The notes under the pieces were generated by a model, which saw nothing but the letters and a program-made list of their open reading frames with translations, was not told the origin of the DNA and did no database searches. DNA of 64,000 nucleotides, from positions 3,358,232 through 3,422,231 of the forward strand of contig NC_091209.1 of assembly GCF_040958095.1 (NCBI RefSeq), read 5' to 3'. The stretch is from Procambarus clarkii. Its lineage: Eukaryota; Arthropoda; Malacostraca; Decapoda; Cambaridae. Position 1 is the stretch's first letter, and each line of letters begins with the position of its first letter. This document shows, in pieces, positions 51,921 through 63,113 of this stretch. Made by a program: the position numbers and the translations under genes.

Positions 51921-52880
51921 TCAGGAGTGGAACTCAAAAAACACAATAAATCCTCGAGTTGTGTAGGGAGCTACACGTCTTTTGTGTGAAGCGTTTGGAG
52001 AGAACTTTACTGACATTTAAAGAGAACTTCATTGCAGCTGATTGGATGTGCTACAGGATTGACTAACATATTTTAAGGACCCAGATGATGACTGTAGTAG
52101 GGGGATCTCGAGCACTGGAATAGATGATCATAAGGACCTCACTATCTAAGGGAGTGCTTGATTGCGTTTTTCACGTGAAAGACGCAGTGCAAGGTGAGAG
52201 ATTGGTGTTTTTTGTAGAGTAGGAAATATATGAATATTATTTGTGTCATGTATTGCAGCCTAGAGCAGTGTGAATATTATATGTGTCATGTATTGCAGCC
52301 TAGAGCAGTGAAGGAAGCAGAAGGCTCTGAACTAAAGTTCAGGCAGCAGGCCGGTACAGTTATAGGTTGGAGACATAAGGTGACATTAGAGTGCTATCAG
52401 TTAGTAGTAGCGTAAGAGGTGATTGTATTGTTTTATAGCCATTTTCTTTATGAATATTGTGTATGTTTTAATGTATTAAATGTTATATTTGTTAGCTGGC
52501 TTTTGCTCTTGTCCTGGTGAGGTTTCTGGCTAGAGGGAGAGAGAGAAAAAGACACGGCTATAGCTTGGGTGATGGTGGACTATAACTAACTAAGGGGGAT
52601 TGAGAGATCATCCCGAAATAAGGAGAGTGCAGGGAGTCACGGCAGCTCAAGAGCGGGTGTGTACTCATGACAACTAGGCAGTGGAGCTGCACCCTTGAAT
52701 AAAGGTGATGCTGAATCCCTCTCCCAGAACCAGACGCTTACCACGGTGATCTCCTAAATAATTGCAAGCACTCCAGTGTTCATTGCTGGTCGACCGACGG
52801 AAGCGGGAGTGTGGCTGCCGAGGTCGGCTGTTTGTTCTCTCGGGGAGTAGTTGGGACCTCTGTTCGACGGTAAGCGAATA

Positions 52881-53030
52881 TCAGGTTGATTCTAATAACC
52901 ATGTTTCATTGCAGGTATAAAGAAACCTGTCCCAACTCCCCCCCCCCCCCCCTCCCCGATTGCACCTAGCCGGGCGCCATACAGGCAAACGAACGAAAAG
53001 CAACGTAATTTTAAGAGGACAGGTTGATTA
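52881..53030 (+). other. Spacer with poly-C tract
   Basis: No gene seen; a run of C of about 18 with one or two T at 52939-52957, where assembly errors are likely. Confidence 0.6.
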
Positions 53031-54283
53031 TAATGGTACTGGAGTACTGAGGTCACAGTGGTAGTATAATGGTAGTGGAGCAGTCTTGTAACAGTTGAAT
53101 TATAATAGTATTGGAGCATTCTGGTCACATTGGTAGTATAATAGTACTTGAGCACTGTTGTGACAGTGGTATTATAATGGTACTGGACCACTGTTATCAC
53201 AGTGGTAATTTACTGGTACTAGGGCACTCTTGTCACAGTGGCAGTATAAATGTCCTGGAACATTGTTGTCACAGTGGTAGTATAATGGTACTGGAGGACT
53301 ATTGTGAGAGTGGTAGTATAATGGTACTAGAGAACTCTTTTTCAGTGGTAATATAATGGTACTTGAGTAACAGTGATGCTGGAGCACAGTTTTGACAGTA
53401 GTACTATAATGGCACTGGGCCACTTTTGTCACAGTGGCAGTATAATGGTACTGGGCCACTTTTGTCACAGTGGCAGTATAATGGTACTGGGCCACTTTTG
53501 TCACAGTGGCAGTATAATGGTACTGGGCCACTTTTGTCACAGTGGCAGTATAATGGTACTGGGCCACTTTTGTCACAGTGGCACTATAATGGTACTGGGC
53601 CACTTTTGTCACAGTGGCAGTATAATGGTACTGGGCCACTTTTGTCACAGTGGCAGTATAATGGTACTGGGCCACTTTTGTCACAGTGGCAGTATAATGG
53701 TACTGGGCCACTTTTGTCACAGTGGCAGTATAATGGTACTGGGCCACTTTTGTCACAGTGGCAGTATAATGGTACTGGGCCACTTTTGTCACAGTGGCAG
53801 TATAATGGTACTGGGCCACTTTTGTCACAGTGGCAGTATAATGGTACTGGGCCACTTTTGTCACAGTGGCAGTATAATGGTACTGGGCCACTTTTGTCAC
53901 AGTGGCAGTATAATGGTACTGGGCCACTTTTGTCACAGTGGCAGTATAATGGTACTGGGCCACTTTTGTCACAGTGGCAGTATAATGGTACTGGGCCACT
54001 TTTGTCACAGTGGCAGTATAATGGTACTGGGCCACTTTTGTCACAGTGGCACTATAATGGTACTGGGCCACTTTTGTCACAGTGGCAGTATAATGGTACT
54101 GGGCCACTTTTGTCACAGTGGCAGTATAATGGTACTGGGCCACTTTTGTCACAGTGGCAGTATAATGGTACTGGGCCACTTTTGTCACAGTGGCAGTATA
54201 ATGGTACTGGGTTACTTTTGTCACAGTGGCAGTATAATGGTACTGGGCCACTTTTGTCACAGTGGCAGTATAATGGTACTGGG
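53031..54283 (+). repeat. 36-bp minisatellite, array 1
   Basis: From about 53410 to 54283 there are about 24 nearly identical copies of a 36-bp unit (GGTACTGGGCCACTTTTG, TCACAGTGGCAGTATAAT). The left part (53031-53410) holds diverged copies with GGAGCACTGTTG-type cores and length changes. Variants: GCACTATAAT at about 53580 and 54049, and GGGTTACTT at about 54209. All six frames can stay open because 36 is a multiple of three; the long ORFs here are artefacts. Confidence 0.95.
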
Positions 54284-56400
54284 TGTTATGATCCCAGGCA
54301 GCCGAAAAACGAGTCTCCCCTTTGAGAATTATTCTATCAAGTCTGACCTGACTAGAAGGTCCAGGAAATATAGAGGTGAAGATACAGATGTAAAATAGTT
54401 GGTTGGATATGATGAACAATTTGAGATTATGGGCAGTAAATAAGAAAATAGATAAATGATCGGTTAGGAGATGTGGATAATTTGCTGGAGGCGTGAGGCT
54501 CGCTTCTGGAGGGCTTTGACACTCACTTGAGTGCCAGACATCGCAAGGGGAAGCCGTGCTCCGTTTGAGCTCCCGTCAGAAAGGAACCCCCTAGTGATAT
54601 ATCTCCAAGAGAGGAGAAGTGTGCAGACATTCCAGCTGTGGAATCGAGCTGGGAACGTTATGGTCTCAAGTCCTGGACGGCGAGGAGTGTTTATTATTAA
54701 GCCGCCCAGAGACATTATCATGGGCCGTGGGAGAGCCCTGACCAGACTTCGTCAGAGGGAGGAGCGCCCTCGACTAGGCAATCTGTGGTAAGCACGATTT
54801 AAGCCAGTTCATAGTGATTGCTTGTAGTTGGTCGTGTGCCCAGCGACAGTAGCGATGTTTATTGACAAGTTTGACATGTTTTGATAAGGTAGGCCTAAAA
54901 TAAGAGAGTGGAGAGGGAGGAACATCCTGGAGGACGGAGCGACGTCCGTCTCCTCTGAGCGCTGGTAGGTGACTGAGGGAGCCCAGCTCCTGAAGGCGGA
55001 GGACCCTCCCAGAGTGAGTGAGGACCGCCGGGCAAGGCGGAGCATGGACCAGCCCAAAACGGGGGCGTCCACTCTCACAGTATGTAGAGAGCAGATAGAT
55101 GTTGGAGGCAAACATATTGTGTGGTTATTTTTGTTTATGTGTATAAGGGGAAACATTATTATTGGAGTGTCAATGGGTTGCAGGTTTGTCTTTGGGGAAG
55201 AAGTTGCTGAGAACTTCGAAGCCAGCACAGAGGGAGTAGTTGATGCGACTCCAAGGTAGTGGAGGAGAGGACCTCGAGCTGCGAGAAGCAGTGAAGAGGA
55301 GTGTCACGTGCTTCTGTAGAGGTGGTGAAGCACCATAGTTGCTCGAGGGAACTTCATGGTGTAGCAGCCAGGAGAGCTGTGGAGGACCCTAGCAGAAGGG
55401 TGAAGCACCGTAGTTGCTCAAGGAAGACTTCATGGTGTAGCAGCCAAGAAGTGCTGCAGAGGATCCTAGTAGTTAAACCCGGAAGAACCTGAAGAGATCA
55501 GGGTAGTGAACTTCCAGATGTGGAAGAGATGCTCTGGTTGATTACCTGTTGGGAGTTGATAGAGTGTTTGGTTGTCATTAGCGTGCAAGACGCAGTGAAA
55601 GGTGAGTGATTGTTTGTCATTCTTGTGCCGAGGAGTGTTTATACTGATGTATAGAGTTACAGTCGTAGGCTGGATTACCTACAGATGTATGTGTTCTAGG
55701 ACTGATAGGGTGATCGATTGATCACTGTTGTGTATCAAGGAACATTTATACTGATATATATATGTTATTGCATTCATACGTTGATTTTCCTTGTACATGT
55801 TTAGATATATATATATTCTCTTGCTGATAGTGCAACATTGTATTATAAGACTTGACCTACTTGAGGTGGTTGGTAATATTAGGTGGTGAATCAGGAGATA
55901 GGATACCACTTGATAAACTGATGAGAGAGTTCTGATGGTGTTGGAGTACAACCTGACTGAAATAGTATAGAGTGTAGGATTCATTATTATTATATGTGTG
56001 TATATATTGTGTATGTGCTCTGTCCAGTAAATGTATTCAAATTTGCTGGTGTTTGACCTTGTCCTAGTGAGGCTTCCCAGGAAATAGTAAAGAAGGAGAG
56101 AGAGAGAGAGAAAGAACCAAGAACCACCGCTGTGGACAGGGTAGGACGGAAAACTAGTAAGTCAAATGGGATTGAGGAGATCATATAACATAAGGAGAGA
56201 GTAGAGAGTCACAGCGGCTCGAGTGGGTGTGTGCACGTGACAACGAGGCTAAGAGTTGGAGCCGCATCCCCTAACCGTGTGACGTTGAGCCCCTCTCCAA
56301 GAGCCAGAAGCGCCTAGTGTGATCTCTTAGTGAAGTATAAGCACTCTGCCGAATTGTGGGTTGGGTTGTCCAGAAAAAAGGGTCAACAACGACGACAACA
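54284..56400 (+). mobile_element. LTR-like long repeat, copy R2, between two blocks of the minisatellite
   Basis: Starts TGTTATGATC and matches the copy at 63114 for at least 880 bp and R1 for its right part. Minisatellite lies on both sides, so it inserted into an array or separated it. No coding capacity; length (~2.1 kb) and TG start suggest a solo LTR. The right end is not sharply defined and I could not find a clean target duplication. Confidence 0.65.
55320..55475 (+). repeat. Two-copy tandem repeat inside R2
   Basis: Two ~75-bp units: GTGAAGCACCATAGTTGCTC ... AGCAGCCAGGAGAGCTGTGG, then a second copy with several changes. Located where R1 carries its own different tandem repeats. Confidence 0.85.
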
Positions 56401-56930
56401 CCACCAACCCACACTATAATATGGGTCACTGTTGTCACAGTGGCAGTAGAATGGTACTGGGTCACTGCTGTCACAGTGGTAGTATAATGGTACTGGGTCA
56501 CTGTTGTCACAGTGGCAGTATAATGGTACTGGGTCACTGCTGTCACAGTGGTAGTATGATGGTACTGGGTCACTGTTGTCACAGTGGCAGTATAATGGTA
56601 CTGGGTCACTGTTGTCACAGTAGCAGTATAATGGTACTGGGTCACTGTTGTCACAGTGGCAGTATAATGGTACTGGGTCACTGTTGTCACAGTAGTAGTA
56701 TAACGGTACAGGAGCACTGTTGCCAGTGTCAGAATAATGGTGCTGAAGCACTATTGTTAGCATAGTAGAATAATGATACTAGACTAAATGTGGTGGGGAG
56801 CACTGTTGTAATTGTTGAAGCATAATGGTACTGGTGCACTGTTTTTACAGTGGTAATATAATGTGCTAGGAATAATTGTGATACTGGAGCACTGTTGGGA
56901 GAGTTGTATTATTATGGTATTGGAGTAAGT
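56401..56930 (+). repeat. 36-bp minisatellite, array 2
   Basis: About eight ordered copies of the same unit family (GGTACTGGGTCACTGTTG, TCACAGTGGCAGTATAAT), then degenerate copies until about 56930. The copies alternate between GCAGT and GTAGT and between CTGTTG and CTGCTG. Confidence 0.9.
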
Positions 56931-57917
56931 ATGGTGGTAAAATCGTGACGTGAAAAGCGTTTCCGAGTAGTACTACTTTTGATTGCATTGAAACAACATC
57001 CGAAAAACACTCCTGCTGTAAGAATATTATAATATGGGCAGTGACGTAAGTTGTGGACCAGTAATGTTAGCATAATATTAACGATATGGTAACACAGGCT
57101 TGCGGGTGCTGAATCAACAACACTGCGGCACTTGTGTTAATTCTTCAGTGTTGGTACAGAACTTTGGTCTAGATCTTTTGCTGCATCAAGTCTTTCCATT
57201 TAATAACTGTAATAATGTAATGAGGCCTACTTGTACAATGGTACTGGTGATCCAGGAGAGGTCGCCGATCAGCAGATGCTGGGAGTGGCTGTTATAGGTC
57301 AGTTGTTGAAGGTTTGGCCACCACTGACGCATCGACACTGTCTTGCTTCCTATACCACTTCCGCCCACTTCCTTCAGAATGCCACTATCTATAAAGGTTC
57401 AAATTATTAAAGTATTACTGTGTATAGTATCAATCTCATCCCACAATTGATGTTACCTTTTTTATGTGATCTTTGCAATGTTGACAGTTTGCTAATGATT
57501 ATATTGGCTATCATCCACATGAATGATATTAAAGCCCAATGTAGTCAGAAATATTTTATTTAATTGAAAGTCCCACAATTACAACATAAATAGTATCAAA
57601 ATTGACAGAAAAAAATGAGCACTATATAATTTAACATTCAATGAGAATTAAATTTATAAAAGTGCATAGTACTTGTAATGCCATGTAGACAGTTAAATAG
57701 TATCATCTATGTATTACTAACTTGTTGTCAAAAGGGAGCGGATTCCCCGTTAGCGTTTTGTTTATACCAGGGCTCCAGTAGGAGTCTGGCCCTAGCTAGG
57801 ACAGGCCCTAGGGGACAGACGTGTTGCCTCGGCGTTCCGGCAGTTGGTGTTTGTTTACCAGTTTGGCTGGTTGGGGGCGGGTGTGTCTCTGCCTGCCTGT
57901 GCTGACGTGGAGTTACG
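56931..57917. other. Gene-free stretch
   Basis: No supported gene or element; mixed AT-rich sequence. The short ORFs lack family resemblance. GC content rises after about 57730, where the next element's coding region begins. Confidence 0.5.
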
Positions 57918-59804
57918 ATGGGGGTCCCTCTCCCCCCTGTCGTCCGAGCTCAGTCTGTGGGACTCGAATTCTCTGTGCAGGCCAGTTATCCGGAGATTGC
58001 GCTGGCTTGTGATTTGCTATCTGTCCCTGTGTTAGCAATTTATGGGGTCGAGTTGGTAGCGGCCCGTCGGGCGATACTGAAATTCACGGAGGAGATGGCG
58101 TATCGCGATTTTCTCCGGCGATACGAGGGGCGGACATTACCCCTGCCGGATGGTGCGGGCACTGTGACCCTCGGCCGATCAGTCGGAGCCGAGCGGACAG
58201 CACACTGGACTTGTGATCCTGTGGTCCCGGGTTCGATCCCGGGCGCCGGCGAGAAACAATAGGCAGAGTTTCTTTCACCCTATGCCCCTGTTACCTAGCA
58301 GTAAAATAGGTACCTGGGTGTTAGTCAGCTGTCACGGGCTGCTTCCTGGGGGTGGAGGCCTGGTCGAGGACCAGGCTGCGGGGACACTAAAAAGCCCCAA
58401 AATCATCTCAAGATAACCTCTCTGATCACAGTGGTGCCCTCACTTATGTCAGTGTGCATGGGGCTCCCTTGGAGTTTCCGGAGGGTTTGCTATGGCGGTA
58501 TTTCAGGCGGTTTGGCACAGTGGTTAGTGTGCGGGTGAACGTGGTGTCTTCCAGTCCACTTAAGGGTGTGAGGACCAACATTCGCACCCGGGGCATGAGA
58601 ATCCGGGCAGATATTCCGTCCTCTGCGCCTTATGGGGTACAACGTTTGGGGGTTTTACGCCCGCCAGCCGCGGACGTGTTATCGTTGTGGCCTTTTGGGC
58701 CATCAGGCTGCTGACTGTTCTGCGCCTGCTGTTGCGCCAGTGAATCTCTTCAGTGAGGAGGATTTTCCGCCGCTTCCTGTGGGGGATGATTCGATGGATG
58801 TGGACGTCTCTTCGGCTGAAGAGGTGCCCTCTGTGACAGCTGTTGCTCCGCCTGTTGCTGTCGCCTCTCCTCTGGAGGTTGTGTCCTCGCCTGGTGGTCA
58901 GCCTGCTCCGGCTGGTGTCCCTGAGCCTCTTCCGACTGCCGTCTGCTCGGACCTCTCGTCTTCCAGTTCTTCCTCTGCTGTGTCTGTCCTGGTCCCTGCA
59001 CCCTCGCCGCCTGTTCCGGCTGTGCTGGGTGCTGGGGTGGATCCGGCGCTTCCTCCTGTGCCTGGCCTGGTGCCCCATGTGGTTGAGGATGCTGCCATTC
59101 TGCGGCGTGCGTCAGTTCGCCCGGCTAGTGTTGCGCGTGTCGCTGAGTCTGCCTCCAGGTCTGATGATGTGCGGCCCGAGCCTAAGCGTTCCCGGAATTC
59201 TTCTGAGTGGGCTGAAGTTGGCGATTTCGACGAGTGTGTGGTCCTTCCGGTAACGGTGGGGTGGCTCCGGTTGTGGTGCACACTACGGTGGTGGCGGAGG
59301 TGCACTTGCCTGAGGATGCCGGTGCCGGTGTTTCAGCCTCCCCTTCTGGTCTGGTGTCCGAGGGTCTTGCTTCAGGTGCGTTGCCTGCGTCGGATGGCTC
59401 CAGTTCTTCGTGGGGGGGTGGTTTTTCCTGCTGAGGTTGGTGGTGTGCAGGGTGGCCTGGTGATGGTGTTGTGAAAGGATGCTCGCTCTGGGAGTTCTGT
59501 GGCCCCTTCCTCGTTACCCGTTTCCTCGGCAGCGGTCATGCCGCCTCTTCCGTCTCCAGCATTCTCTTCCGTGTCTCCTGCGGTCTCCGTGGAGGTGCTA
59601 CCGTCTCTTCGTCCGGCCCCTGCTCCTGTGCGTGCGACGGCGTGGCAGTCTCGGCAGCCCTCGTCCGCTTCTCCAGTGTCGTCTGCTTCCTCGAAGGGCA
59701 TGGATGGCGCTCCCCGGCCTCGTTATGCGACTTGTGTCAGTGACCTCGGGCGTTGGCCGATGCCGCCCGATCTGAATGTTCCTGAGTTTATGGCACCCCC
59801 TTGA
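57918..59804 (+). pseudogene. Gag/ORF1-like zinc-knuckle protein gene, interrupted by a SINE and frameshifts
   Basis: GC-rich coding remains. Part 1 (57918-58170) ends at a SINE. After it, a region resembling a nucleic-acid-binding fold (SVHGAPLEF, YFRRFGTVVSV, IPSSAPYG) runs at about 58430-58630. A frame change near 58630-58650 is followed by a zinc knuckle CYRCGLLGHQAADC, an acidic stretch, long Pro/Ser/Val-rich linkers and a basic KRSRNSS. Further frame changes occur before a final piece ending at 59802-59804. The order RRM-like fold then CCHC knuckle is usual for ORF1/gag proteins of non-LTR retroelements in crustaceans. No ORF2 follows. Confidence 0.65.
58171..58421 (+). mobile_element. 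tRNA-derived SINE 4 inside the zinc-knuckle ORF
   Basis: Same family as 51676-51920, forward. B box GGTTCGATCCC at 58230-58240, a degenerate A box GAGCCGAGCGG, the same body and tail (TCTCAAGATAACCTC). The coding frames on both sides read as one protein region, so the SINE is a later insertion. Confidence 0.88.
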
Positions 59805-61840
59805 TAGGGGGGGATCAAAAACCCTACCGACCTTGAAGATTTGGTCTTGGAAGCTTACAAGAGGAAGTATCCTTACGATTGTTCCTGCATGCTCCGGTTT
59901 GTATTGTGGGTTTTCTTTGTATGGCTGGTGGGTGGGTGTGCCGTTCCTGTGCGTTTGTGTGTTTGGTGTGGATGTTGTGTGCGCTTGTTTGTCATATTGT
60001 GTGCCCTTCAGGCTGTTGGCATGTGCGCTTTGTTCTGTTTTCCCATTTTGTTTTGCCTTCCGATTGTTATGGCAGATCTGTTTCCTTTATTGTTATTATC
60101 CTTATTATTGTATGTTTCTCGCCTCTCCGTATGTGTTTGAGGTGTTAGCAGGCTTGTTTTGTGTGCATTTTGTTCTGGGGTTTTCCCCTATGTTTGCCTT
60201 CTGCTGTGTTTATATTTGTGTTCTGTTTGTATATGCATTTTTGTTTTGTGGTCAGTGTTGGAAATTTCCAACACTGACACACTACCATTGTATTATAATA
60301 CATCATTATTGTATAGTAATTACAGTAGTTATTAATTCCACTAACGGTAGTGGTAACATAAATTAATATTTCTTTATCTGAGCATATTGCTAATATTCTC
60401 ACGACATCGAGAGGCAGGATTGCGTCAGATAATGTCCATCTAAACAAATTTATTCCCAATATGTTAGAGATTGAATGTGGTTCTCTAACTTTATCAGTAT
60501 TCAGTACAATAATTAACTATGGATAATATAGCTCCCAATAATCCAAAACCGAGAGTAATTAACTGAGATTATTATAAGTAACAGTTTTTTCTGTTACGTA
60601 CGAATGCTATGGAGGAAATAAAATTTATCTCCATTTCTCGATTAACACCATTTAACGAGAATATGATATTATTCAATTCCCTATAATTGCAACCTGGTTC
60701 TCATTAACGCATTACATCAGTAATTACACGGAAAAGAATTATCCGTGATTATTAAATTCTGTTGTGAATGCGTGAGACGGGCTTGAGGGAGGGAGGCGGA
60801 GAGATGCCATTCTCAGCCGAGTTTCGCCTTGTGCAGACGCCAACAATCACATCGTGCGTCTCAGGAGAGTCGAATTCCATCAATTCTACATTAGGCCCTT
60901 GCAGTTAATCGACCTAGGAGCGTGCAATTGCTCCAGTAGCAATTTAGGATTGCTTCGGTGGACAACCAGCAGGTTAAGTGCCCTAGTATTAGTTATATCA
61001 TGAGATCTCTACATATATCTTTTTACTGTGCACTGTCCATCATTACGCCATGCGACCTCCCCAAACAATAAGTATGTCCATAAGGAATTAAGTTATTCCT
61101 TCTATGGCATAGTGAGTATACTAGATAGTAGGTGTAAACAATTAGTATTTTCAGTTGAAATTTCAGCTTGTGTTGTAAGCGGTCGTGGTCCTCATGTTCC
61201 CACGCCATGCTCGAGCTCACGTGTTGCAGCAAGTAGCTGACGACGCCATTGCACCTATACCTCTCCGTTCACTATTACAGCTAAGCAGCTGAACCCTTTT
61301 TTATTGTTTCTTTGATTGAGAAAATTCTAGAATCGATTATCAGTCGAAGACATTTAGTTTACTGTATTTGATTTGAGATATCTAACGTAATATGATAGCC
61401 TCATAAAAGTCAAATGAGAATAATTTCTTGGTTAATCAACATATAATCCTTTTACCATTAATCAATTTATCTAATGTTTCTTAATATAGTATTAGTAGAA
61501 ATTACTATATTTTATTCGAGGAAGAACCAGCCTCGATGAAGCGTACTGGGAGTAGATTCTGGTATTAACCCCCCATTTTGTGAATGACAGAAAGTTTATT
61601 CTCAAACATTAGTGTTATACAGCCCATTGAAGTTTAAAGAATAATCTTTAATAGTTTCTTATCCATAGGCACTGGTGTTTCAGTCCTTATTATTTAACTT
61701 TATCTGTTTCCCTTTTCAGTCAAAATAGGGTGGTCCTTCAATTAATTTAAATTAATCTATTAATTTAATATCAATCAATTAATAGAGAGTAAGCTTTCTT
61801 CCCAACACAAAAATATGGTCCTTATCGAACCGGATGTATT
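59805..61840. other. Gene-free stretch
   Basis: T/G-rich to about 60250, then AT-rich. I see no gene; ORFs here are shadows. It holds the palindrome at 60251. Confidence 0.5.
60251..60278. repeat. Perfect 28-bp palindrome
   Basis: Half-site GTCAGTGTTGGAAA, no spacer. Central GGAAATTTCC resembles a Rel/NF-kB-type site; function unknown. Confidence 0.9.
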
Positions 61841-61856
61841 ACAATAATGTCTGAAT

Positions 61857-62460
61857 ATGTTAGACATTAAGTCACTGCACATTCTCTCATGTGTATTATA
61901 CGTATATAAAACGCTAAACTGTAATGCCAATCCTGACCTCAAAAGCTTTATAGAAGGTTGTAACAGAACCCATGAGCACCACACCAGAAATAAATACAGT
62001 TTTGATATTCCTAGAGTACGACTTAATCAAACTAGAAATGCTCTACAAATCAAGGGACCCAGATTGTGGAATGACCTTCCCAACCATGTTAAAGACTGTA
62101 CCTCTCTCAACCAGTTTAAGACAAAAACGAAGCTATACCTAATAAATTCCCTGTAACCTACCTTACCCCTCTAATGTCATCCAATGTCTGTTTTTTTTTC
62201 TAAAGAGCCCTGTTTGTCGACAGAATTGTATTTGTGCTGCTTTTTCAGCCATGTTTTCATTCCATGTTTCATTTTACTCTTTATGCTCAATTAGTATTAA
62301 GCTTTAGTCATTTAAGTTTTTACGCCCGAAACGCTCTGCGTAATAGTGGCTTTAGGCATTGTATGTACTAGCCCTATCTAGAAATCCATCACTCTTTGTA
62401 AAATCTCTTTTATGTATGTACCTTACCTAAATAAACATTTTGATTTTTGATTTGATTTTT
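61857..62460 (+). mobile_element. LINE fragment: C-terminal end of a reverse transcriptase and 3' UTR
   Basis: The frame ending at 62154-62156 shows the CR1/Jockey-type end: HHTRNKYSF, then GPRLWNDLP and a SLNQFKTKTKLYL helix. The 3' UTR ends in a TTTTGATTTGATTTTT tail near 62440-62460, as in LINEs that end in short A/T repeats. Only the last ~100 codons remain. Confidence 0.8.
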
Positions 62461-62577
62461 TGAACTAATTACTGTGTGTAGTAATCTAGGCTAACCACAT
62501 TTTATTAATTGTGGCTACCGGCAGTGTACCACATAGGTCAGCCTAATACACACCAATTTATTTGCTGCTTATACCTC

Positions 62578-63113
62578 ATGTTTAAAGTAGCACTAGTGGG
62601 ACACAGTCAATTACCCACAACACTAAGACCTATACCTCACACTGAGGTAAGAATCTTCAGGTCACCAGGAGCAACAGCTCACAATTTCTATAATAACTCC
62701 ACACTAACACCAGCGTTAGAGTGGCCTCACCATCTAACTATTATTTATTTAGGTGGTAATGACATCCATCCTACTCGACACCCAGCTGAGGTAATTAATC
62801 ACCTCAAAACAATAATTTCCTCATTTAAACTTGTTAGCAGTTCACTAGTGTTCACACTGGTGGAACCTCGTCAACTAAGTAATAATAATCGTTGGGGAGT
62901 GAGTCCAGAATATTACCAAAGGGCTGCCAAATATATAAACTTTCAGCTGAGGAAGAGAGTACGATTGGATGCCACTTACATTCAATTTACAGTCAGACCA
63001 TACAGGCAAAACCTGGCAAGAGATGGTGTACACCTGTCAGGTGAGTCTAGGTCACATGTAGTTGACAAGTTGGTCAACACAATCAACCACCATAAAAGGC
63101 TGTGGCTAGCAAG
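62578..63113 (+). CDS. SGNH/GDSL-hydrolase-like protein, 3' end cut by repeat R3
   Basis: ATG at 62578. All SGNH blocks are visible: block I LVGHSQL with Ser10, block II Gly31, block III GGND with Asn61, and block V DGVH with Asp149 and His152. These are the four catalytic positions of esterases of this fold. About 178 codons are native; after 63114 the frame runs into the LTR-like repeat and stops at 63175-63177. Such domains occur in host esterases and as an extra domain in several retrotransposon families; I cannot tell which applies. Size is close to a complete domain. Confidence 0.72.

Larger units (their letters stand above)
51064..52880 (+). repeat. LTR-like long repeat, copy R1 (left end missing)
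   Basis: Homologous to 54880-56380. Shared blocks include GATAAGAGAGTAGAG-type sequence near 51128, ACTGAGGGAG near 51201, and TTTGCTCTTGTCCTGGTGAGG-type sequence near 52500. It also carries the GAGAGAGAGAAA tract and the CACGGCAGCTC...GTGTGTACTCATGACAAC-like end. The left part is replaced by (AT)n. Copy-specific tandem repeats and a SINE lie inside. No ORF. Confidence 0.75.

Noticed and set aside
53172..54419. Long repeat ORFs of 299, 341 and 415 codons
   Set aside because: The 36-bp unit is a multiple of three and lacks stops in several frames on both strands, so long ORFs arise automatically.
56271..56765. Repeat ORFs in array 2
   Set aside because: Same minisatellite artefact.
58195..58265. 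True tRNA gene
   Set aside because: It has A/B boxes, but the same body and tail follow as in the SINE at 51676, so it is a SINE head.
59776..60366. 196-codon ORF as a membrane protein
   Set aside because: Cys/Phe/Val-rich only because of T/G-rich sequence; overlapping frames look the same and no family pattern is present.
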